64,000 bases of DNA from Nemertoderma westbladi. Lineage: Eukaryota > Xenacoelomorpha > Nemertodermatida > Nemertodermatidae. Made by a program: the position numbers and the translations under genes. Location of the stretch: contig JAUCBJ010008056.1 of NCBI GenBank assembly GCA_032718475.1, positions 124,001 to 188,000 on the forward strand, given 5' to 3'. Below are positions 57,601 to 64,000 of this stretch, piece by piece (position 1 is the stretch's first letter; every line of letters begins with the position of its first letter). Below the pieces are notes generated by a model, which had not been told where the DNA came from, did no database searches, and was given only the letters and a program-made list of their open reading frames with translations.

Positions 57601-60600
57601 AGTGTGCTAAGTAGTAGTGTGCTAAGAAGCAGTGTGCTAAGTAGCAGTGTGCTAAGTAGCAGTGTGCTAAGTAGCAGTGTGCTAAGTAGCAGTGTGCTAA
57701 GTTGCAGTGTGCTGAGTTGCAGTGTGCTAAGTTGCAGTGTGCTAAGTTGCAGTGTGTTAAGTTGCAATGTGCTAAGTTGCAGTGTGCTAAGTTGCAGTGT
57801 GCTAAGTTGCAGTGTGCTAAGTTGCAGTGTGCTAAGTTGCAGTGTGCTAAGTTGCAGTGTGCTAAGTTGCAGTGTGCTAAGTTGCAGTGTGCTAAGTAAC
57901 AGTGTGCTAAGTAGCAGTGTGCTAAGTAGCAGTGTGCTGATTTGCAGTGTGATAAGTTGCAGTGTGCTAAGTTGCTGTGTGCTAAGTTGCAGTGGGCTAA
58001 GTTGCGGTGTGCTAAGTAGCAGTGTGCTAAGTAGTAGTGTGCTAAGTAGCAGTGTGCAAAGTAGCAGTGTGCTAAGTTGCAGTGTGCTAAGTAGCAGTGT
58101 GCTAAGTTGCAGTGTGCTAAGTAGCAGTGTGCTAAGTTGCAGTGTGCTAAGTAGTAGTGTGCTAAGTAGCAGTGTGCTAAGTAGTAGTGTGCTAAGTAGC
58201 AGTGTGCTAAGTTGCAGTGTGCTAAGTAGCAGTGTGCTAAGTAGCAGTGTGCTGAGTTGCAGTGTGCTAAGTTGCTGTGTGCTAAGTTGCTGTGTGCTAA
58301 GTTGCAGTGGGCTAAGTTGCAGTGTGCTAAGTAGCAGTGTGCTAAGTTGCAGTGTGCTAAGTTGCAATGTGTTAAGTTGCAGTGTGCTAAGTATCAGTGT
58401 GCTAAGTAGCAGTGTGCTAAGTAGCAGTGTGCTAAGTTTCAATGTGCTAAGTAGCAGTGTGCTAAGTTGCAGTGTGCTAAGTAGCAGTGTGCTAAGTTGC
58501 AGTGTGCTAAGTAGCAGTGTGCTAAGTAGCAGTGTGCTAAGTAGCAGTGTGCTAAGTAGCAGTGTGCTAAGTTGCAGTGTGCTAAGTAGCAGTGCGCTAA
58601 GTTGCAGTGTGCTAAGTTGCAGTGTGCTAAGTATCAGTGTGCTAAGTAGCAGTGTGATAAGTAGCAGTGTGCTGAGTTGCAGTGTGCTAAGTTGCAGTGT
58701 GCTAAGTTTCAGTGTGCTAAGTAGCAGTGTGCTAAGTTGCAGTGTGCTAAGTATCATTGTGCTAAGTAGCAGTGTGATAAGTAGCAGTGTGCTGAGTTGC
58801 AGTGTGCTACGTTGCAGTGTGCTAAGTTGCGGTGTGCTAAGTTGCAGTGTGCTAAGTAGCAGTGTGCTAAGCTGCAGTGTGCTAAGTTGCAGTGTGCTAA
58901 GTAGCAGTGTGCTAAGTTGCAGTGTGCTAAGTTGCAGTGTGCTAAGTTGCAGTGTGTTAAGTTGCAATGTGCTAAGTTGCAGTGTGCTAAGTTGCTGTGT
59001 TCTAAGTTGCAGTGTGCTAAGTTGCAGTGTGCTAAGTTGCAGTGTGCTAAGTTGCAGTGTGCTAAGTTACAGTGTGCTAAGTTGCAGTGTGCTAAGTAGC
59101 AGTGTGCTAAGCAGCAGTGTACTAAGTTGCAGTGTGCTAAGTTGCAATGTGCTAAGTAGCAGTGTGCTAAGTAGCAGTGTGCTAAGTAGCAGTGTGCTAT
59201 GTAGCAGTGTGCTAAGTAGCAGTGTGCTGAGTTGCAGTGTGCTAAGTTGCAGTGTGCTAAGTTGCAGTGTGTTAAGTTGCAATGTGCTAAGTTGCAGTGT
59301 GCTAAGTTGCTGTGTTCTAAGTTGCAGTGTGCTAAGTTGCAGTGTGCTAAGTTGCAGTGTGCTAAGTTGCAGTGTGCTAAGTTGCAGTGTGCTAAGTTGC
59401 AGTGCGCTAAGTTGCAGTGTGCTAAGTTGCAGTGTGCTAAGTAACAGTGTGCTAAGTAGCAGTGTGCTAAGTAGCAGTGTGCTGATTTGCAGTGTGATAA
59501 GTTGCAGTGTGCTAAGTTGCTGTGTGCTAAGTTGCAGTGGGCTAAGTTGCGGTGTGCTAAGTAGCAGTGTGCTAAGTAGTAGTGTGCTAAGATGCAGTGT
59601 GCTAAGTAGCAGTGTGCTAAGTTGCAGTGTGCTAAGTAGCAGTGTGCTAAGTTGCAGTGTGCTAAGTAGCAGTGTGCTAAGTTGAAGTGTGCTAAGTAGT
59701 AGTGTGCTAAGTAGCAGTGTGCTAAGTAGTAGTGTGCTAAGTAGCAGTGTGCTAAGTTGCAGTGTGCTAAGTAGCAGTGTGCTAAGTAGCAGTGTGCTGA
59801 GTTGCAGTGTGCTAAGTTGCAGTGTGCTAAGTTGCTGTGTGCTAAGTTGCAGTGGGCTAAGTTGCAGTGTGCTAAGTAGCAGTGTGCTAAGTTGCAGTGT
59901 GCTAAGTTGCAATGTGTTAAGTTGCAGTGTGCTAAGTATCAGTGTGCTAAGTAGCAGTGTGCTAAGTAGCAGTGTGCTAAGTTTCAGTGTGCTAAGTAGC
60001 AGTGTGCTAAGTTGCAGTGTGCTAAGTAGCAGTGTGCTAAGTTGCAGTGTGCTAAGTAGCAGTGTGCTAAGTAGCAGTGTGCTAAGTAGCAGTGTGCTAA
60101 GTTGCAGTGTGCTAAGTTGCAGTGTGCTAAGTAGCAGTGTGCTAAGTTGCAGTGTGCTAAGTTGCAGTGTGCTAAGTATCAGTGTGCTAAGTAGCAGTGT
60201 GATAAGTAGCAGTGTGCTGAGTTGCAGTGTGCTAAGTTGCAGTGTGCTAAGTTGCGGTGTGCTAAGTTGCAGTGTGCTAAGTAGCAGTGTGCTAAGCAGC
60301 AGTGTACTAAGTTGCAGTGTGCTAAGTTGCAATGTGCTAAGTAGCAGTGTGCTAAGTTGCAGTGTGCTAAGTTGCAATGTGTTAAGTTGCAGTGTGCTAA
60401 GTAGTAGTGTGCTAAGTAGCAGTGTGCTAAGTAGTAGTGTGCTAAGTAGCAGTGTGCTAAGTAGCAGTGTGCTAAGTAGCAGTGTGCTAAGTTTTAGTGT
60501 GCTAAGTAGCAGTGTGCTAAGTTGCAGTGTGCTAAGTAGCAGTGTGCTAAGTTGCAGTGTGCTAAGTATCATTGTGCTAAGTAGCAGTGTGATAAGTAGC

Positions 60601-61303
60601 AGTGTGCTGAGTTGCAGTGTGCTACGTTGCAGTGTGGTAAGTTGCGGTGTGCTAAGTTGCAGTGTGCTAAGTAGCAGTGTGCTAAGCTGCAGTGTGCTAA
60701 GTTGCAGTGTGCTAAGTAGCAGTGTGCTAAGTTGCAGTGTGCTAAGTAGCAGTGTGCTAAGTTGCAGTGTGCTAAGTAGCAGTGTGCTAAGTAGCAGTGT
60801 GCTAAGTTGCAGTGTGCTATGTAGCAGTGTGCTAAGTAGCAGTGTGCTGAGTTGCAGTGTGCTAAGTTGCAGTGTGCTAAGTAGCAGTGTGCTAAGTTGC
60901 TGTGTGCTAAGTTGCAGTGGGCTAACTTGCAGTGCGCTAAGTAGGAGTGTGCTAAGTAGTAGTGTGCTAAGTTGCAGTGGGCTAAGTTGCAGTGTGCTAA
61001 GTTACAGTGTGCTAAGTTTCAGTGTGCTAAGTTGCAGTGCGCTAAGTTGCAGTGTGCTAAGTAGCAGTGTGCTGATTTGCAGTGTGCTAAGTTGCGGTGT
61101 GCTAAGTTGCGGTGTGCTAAGTAGCAGTGTGCTAAGTTGCGGTGTGCTAAGTAGCAGTGTGCTAAGTAGTAGTGTGCTAAGTAGCAGTGTGCTAAGTTGC
61201 AGTGTGCTAAGTTACAGTGTGCTAAGTTGCTGTGTGCTAAGTTGCAGTGGGCTAACTTGCAGTGCGCTAAGTAGGAGTGTGCTAAGTAGTAGTGTGCTAA
61301 GTT

Positions 61304-62803
61304 TGTTAAGAGCGATGATAAACACATGTGTACTGTACTGGGCGTTTAATGAATTTTGTAGTTATTATTATTTTGAGAGGGAAATTCAAAATCTCCAGGA
61401 GGGTCTGGAAATGAGTTATCTTACCGGTCGTGAAAAAGACTGAAAAGCTGTACTGCTGTGTACAGTGTACCGGTTCCATGGTTGATATTATATAGCATAT
61501 TAATTGTTCGTTATGTAACTGTCAGGGATTCTACCGAATAGGCCTAACCTAATGCAGTAATGGTTATGACTCATCTCCGTGCGTCTTCGGTTGACAGGTG
61601 ATCAGCTCGTTGATTCGTATCGGGTTAGAAGCTCTACACCTAATATATACATTGGTTTAAGGTACTGTTCATCCCATTATTACAAACGAAGCAAGACGCT
61701 ACAACCTTGGGCCAATCTAAATTTACTAATAACAACCTTATATAATAACCCCATGCGGATGTTCGATTTAGTATATAGTTTATCTTAAATTTAGTAAATA
61801 GTTATAATATATCTTAATATCTATCCTACAACCGTACTGAGAGCTGGAGAGATTTTCATTTGTGATCGTGTTTTATAGTGTGTTTTGTCAGTGCAAAGTT
61901 GAACTTTAATCCTTTGTTTTTCAGCACTAGGCCTAGTGTTTTTCGATGTACAATATTATTGCATTATTGAGTTTACTTTGTGCCCTCTTCTTCTTTTTAT
62001 TCTTTGTTTAGTGTAATATACGGAATATACCCAAGGTGTACCGGTACTAATAATTTAGTACACCTTGAATATACCGTATCCGTGTATAGACTGCCAATTC
62101 TGTCTGTACGGCCTTATGGGATTGCCGTAATATAGTTTCTAGTGGTAAAGTGATGAATGTTTCTCTTGTAAATATTTATATATCTACTTATAGACTAGTT
62201 AAGTAATATTAAATGGTGTATCAGCTTGATAATTCCCTCCTTTACCAATTTATTTATTCAACAAATTTGTCGGCCTTACATACATTGTAATAACTAAACA
62301 TTTGTAATAGTCGAGCGTCTGATTAACGCGGTAACGCATTATAAAGTATTACAAAGAATAAACCCTGCTTGGGCAAACAGCCTCTGGCCTTCCTAATTAA
62401 AAGCGTCTCAGTTCGGCTTCCTTAAAATTAACCACCGGAAGTTAACTAAATCATTAAATTTTGCTCACTTTCGGTATAATTTAAAATCGCTTTTAATAAT
62501 CACAAATGTTATACTGTTGCACCCCATGAAGGGTGTAAAGCTGTTTGTGCCTTCTTTACCGGAGCAGTATACCGGTAATTGGTTTTCATAGTTAAACTAT
62601 ACCTTTGTTATATAAGTACCGGTATAGTACCGGTATATATATATATATATTATTCATTATAAATACATAATTTTTTATAATTTATGATTATAATAAATTA
62701 ATAATTAAATATTAGGGTATTATAGTCCATTCCAGACAACGTCTAGTAAGTGTTTTATACACATATACTCTATAAAGTTTAATTCAAAAAAAAAAATTAA
62801 AAA
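61304..62803. other. Region between satellite and BEL-D gag, no gene called
   Basis: AT-rich with repeated ACCGGT words (61423, 61469, 62038, 62571, 62620 and 62630), a TATATA run at 62632-62651 and AATAAA at 62357. It could contain the LTR and leader of the BEL-D element, but the partner LTR is outside the window and I cannot place boundaries. The frame at 61579-61788 has no recognised domain. Confidence 0.5.
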
Positions 62804-64000
62804 ATGTCCCTAGATTATGATAAAAAATCTAGTCGTCCTGATAGTTCTAGTAGTGTGCTAGACATTACTGTAATTGATGTGGTAGAACCTGAATTGGTAA
62901 TGCCGTTCCTATATCAACCTCCAGGTGCCGCAGGAGGGGAAGGAATAAGTGATGTACCGGTAGGTATAGAGGACACCAAGATTAAATTAATGTCATTGGG
63001 GGTGACAATAGAATCTTTAGAGGATTTAAATTGGCGTCGAAGTGTCAGTGGTCGTTTTAGTCGTTTTACACGAGAATTTAATTATATTTTGTCCTTGCTT
63101 AAACCTGGATGGCAACTTTCTTTGCCAGTGGAGAAACATAATGAATTATGGGTGAAATGTGTTAACCTTATTAAGGATCGCGAATTATTAAGTAAATTAA
63201 TTTTACAATTTGCTGAATTATCTCAAAATCCCCTCCTAAAGCAAGACATTGAAAGTCGCAATGCTACATTTTTACAATTAGCTTGTAAAGTACATTCAGA
63301 GTTACGAACAATAGTAAAGAGGCCGTTAAATATTGAACCAGGAGAGAGTGTTTATGTTGTCCCACAGGATAGTATTTCTCAGGTTTCTCATTCTCGATCT
63401 TCTAAGAGTTCACAATCAAGTCAACGGAGTTCAGTAATTAGGGAAAAGTTAGATGCAGCAGAAGAAGAAGCTGATAAGAAACGAATTGAACGGGCAAAGG
63501 AATTAACTGAATTAAACATTAAGGCAGCAAAGTTAAAGGCTGACTCAGAGCTTGCTCAAGTACAATATCAGGCTCAAGTTCAACTAAATGAGGTCAAGAA
63601 TGATGTAAACAACAGAGAAGTTGCTAGACTGCAACGCCAGTTGGACTCACCTTGTTCAAGTGCTGCCAGCCGAAACAGTACTAGAGGTAAAACAAATGCA
63701 AATCAAAACTTGTGCCCAGACCCTTTATTATCATCAACACAAATTCCCAGACCTAATGTTACAAGCATAGGGATACCAGAACCAGTTTCATTTAGTTTAG
63801 CTGCGCAAAGCCCAGTATTACCAGTACCTGTGTCCACTAAATCAATGGTAACTGATTGGGTTGCTGCAACTATTCCAGCTGCTTCTAGTAGTATACCAGC
63901 TCTCAATATGCCTAGGATTGTTACATACACTCAAGGGGCCCTAGATGTTCCTGTTTCTCAATTAGAGGGTATAAGTTTGAATCCACATTCTACTAACATT
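62804..64000 (+). CDS. BEL-D: BEL/Pao-like gag N-terminus, partial (open at right edge)
   Basis: From ATG 62804 (preceded by an A-rich AATTAAAAA context) the frame is open for 399 codons to the window end. Begins MSLDYDKKSSRPDSSSSVLD. Residues ~60-190 form a helical-looking region (RRSVSGRFSRFTREFNYILS, LLSKLILQFAELSQNPLLKQ). Then comes a Ser-rich segment (SHSRSSKSSQSSQRSS near 195) and a long predicted coiled coil at ~210-285 (AEEEADKKRIERAKELTELN, ADSELAQVQYQAQVQLNEVK). After it follow Pro/Ser-rich residues. Helical N-terminus, Ser/Arg-rich hinge and Ala/Glu/Lys coiled coil before the gag core is the usual arrangement of BEL/Pao gag. No core, zinc finger or enzyme is within the window, so a different coiled-coil protein cannot be excluded. 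No frame break is present. Confidence 0.65.
   Translation, partial: MSLDYDKKSSRPDSSSSVLDITVIDVVEPELVMPFLYQPPGAAGGEGISDVPVGIEDTKIKLMSLGVTIESLEDLNWRRSVSGRFSRFTREFNYILSLLKPGWQLSLPVEKHNELWVKCVNLIKDRELLSKLILQFAELSQNPLLKQDIESRNATFLQLACKVHSELRTIVKRPLNIEPGESVYVVPQDSISQVSHSRSSKSSQSSQRSSVIREKLDAAEEEADKKRIERAKELTELNIKAAKLKADSELAQVQYQAQVQLNEVKNDVNNREVARLQRQLDSPCSSAASRNSTRGKTNANQNLCPDPLLSSTQIPRPNVTSIGIPEPVSFSLAAQSPVLPVPVSTKSMVTDWVAATIPAASSSIPALNMPRIVTYTQGALDVPVSQLEGISLNPHSTNI

Larger units (their letters stand above)
47239..61303. repeat. 15-bp satellite array, right block (~14 kb)
   Basis: About 937 copies of a 15-bp unit in two main forms, AGTGTGCTAAGTAGC and AGTGTGCTAAGTTGC, with rarer variants (GTAGT, TGCTG, GTAAC, GTATC, GCAGC, GGTCTAAG). 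Registration is exact over long stretches, as 60 bp lines hold four units. It ends at GTGTGCTAAGTTTGTTAAGA near 61303. Since 15 is divisible by three and one plus and two minus frames lack stops, frames of up to 2148 residues (VLSSS, TLLLS, HCYLA repeats) appear; I regard them as by-products of the repeat. Confidence 0.98.

Noticed and set aside
53239-59685. Plus-strand frame of 2148 codons
   Set aside because: Same reason: satellite read-through with no unique domain.
38775-61303. CRISPR-like regular repeats
   Set aside because: Units are tandem without unique spacers, and the context is eukaryotic transposon DNA with no cas genes.

Overview
The window looks like a piece of an invertebrate animal nuclear genome that is almost entirely repeat-derived. 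I see no host gene I can support, no rRNA or tRNA gene and no prokaryotic signature. It holds Ty3/Gypsy, BEL/Pao, Penelope-like and at least four non-LTR (LINE) lineages, inverted-repeat DNA elements, long satellite arrays, AT-rich spacers and frequent poly-G/poly-C tracts. This mix is typical of marine invertebrates, but the sequence alone does not fix the species. Element labels (BEL-A to BEL-D, LINE A to E) are mine.

Layout. 1-3553 (minus): uninterrupted gag-pol of a Gypsy element running off the left edge, with a candidate primer-binding site and LTR to its right. 3945-7530: a LINE A scrap, then a degenerate BEL-B copy carrying a LINE B 3' end. 9052-10430 (minus): LINE D remnant. 11233-12592 (minus): BEL-C integrase remnant hit by a LINE A tail. 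12593-17822: Penelope-like element with 155-bp direct terminal repeats, itself split by a 1.76-kb inverted-repeat element. 18280-22018: LINE C, split by an 887-bp TTAA-flanked element next to a 41-bp tandem expansion. 22019-24400: LINE A piece, spacer and a LINE ORF1 piece. 24400-37202: second BEL-B copy, interrupted by a composite insert and then by BEL-A, which has both LTRs and a 5-bp target duplication. 37203-38790: LINE A pieces. 38775-41935: about 48 copies of a 65-bp satellite derived from LINE A. 41934-42181: LINE E end. 44507-61303: a 15-bp satellite array of about 14.6 kb, interrupted by a LINE A copy with an intact RT frame and a 12-bp target duplication. 62804-64000: start of a BEL/Pao-type gag (BEL-D) open to the right edge.

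How it fits together. The order of nesting can be read directly: BEL-B, then BEL-A inside it; Penelope, then the inverted-repeat element inside it; 15-bp satellite, then LINE A inside it. The two edge-truncated reading frames (Gypsy, BEL-D gag) and the LINE A RT at 45-47 kb have no breaks; everything else is damaged. The most notable observation is satellite birth from retrotransposon coding sequence. The 65-bp unit equals exactly the LINE A segment lying between two CAAG tetranucleotides 65 bp apart, which suggests a microhomology-primed origin. Several other short tandem expansions and a precise loss of the RT catalytic motif also lie at short direct repeats. I found no evidence of a new enzymatic or defence system.
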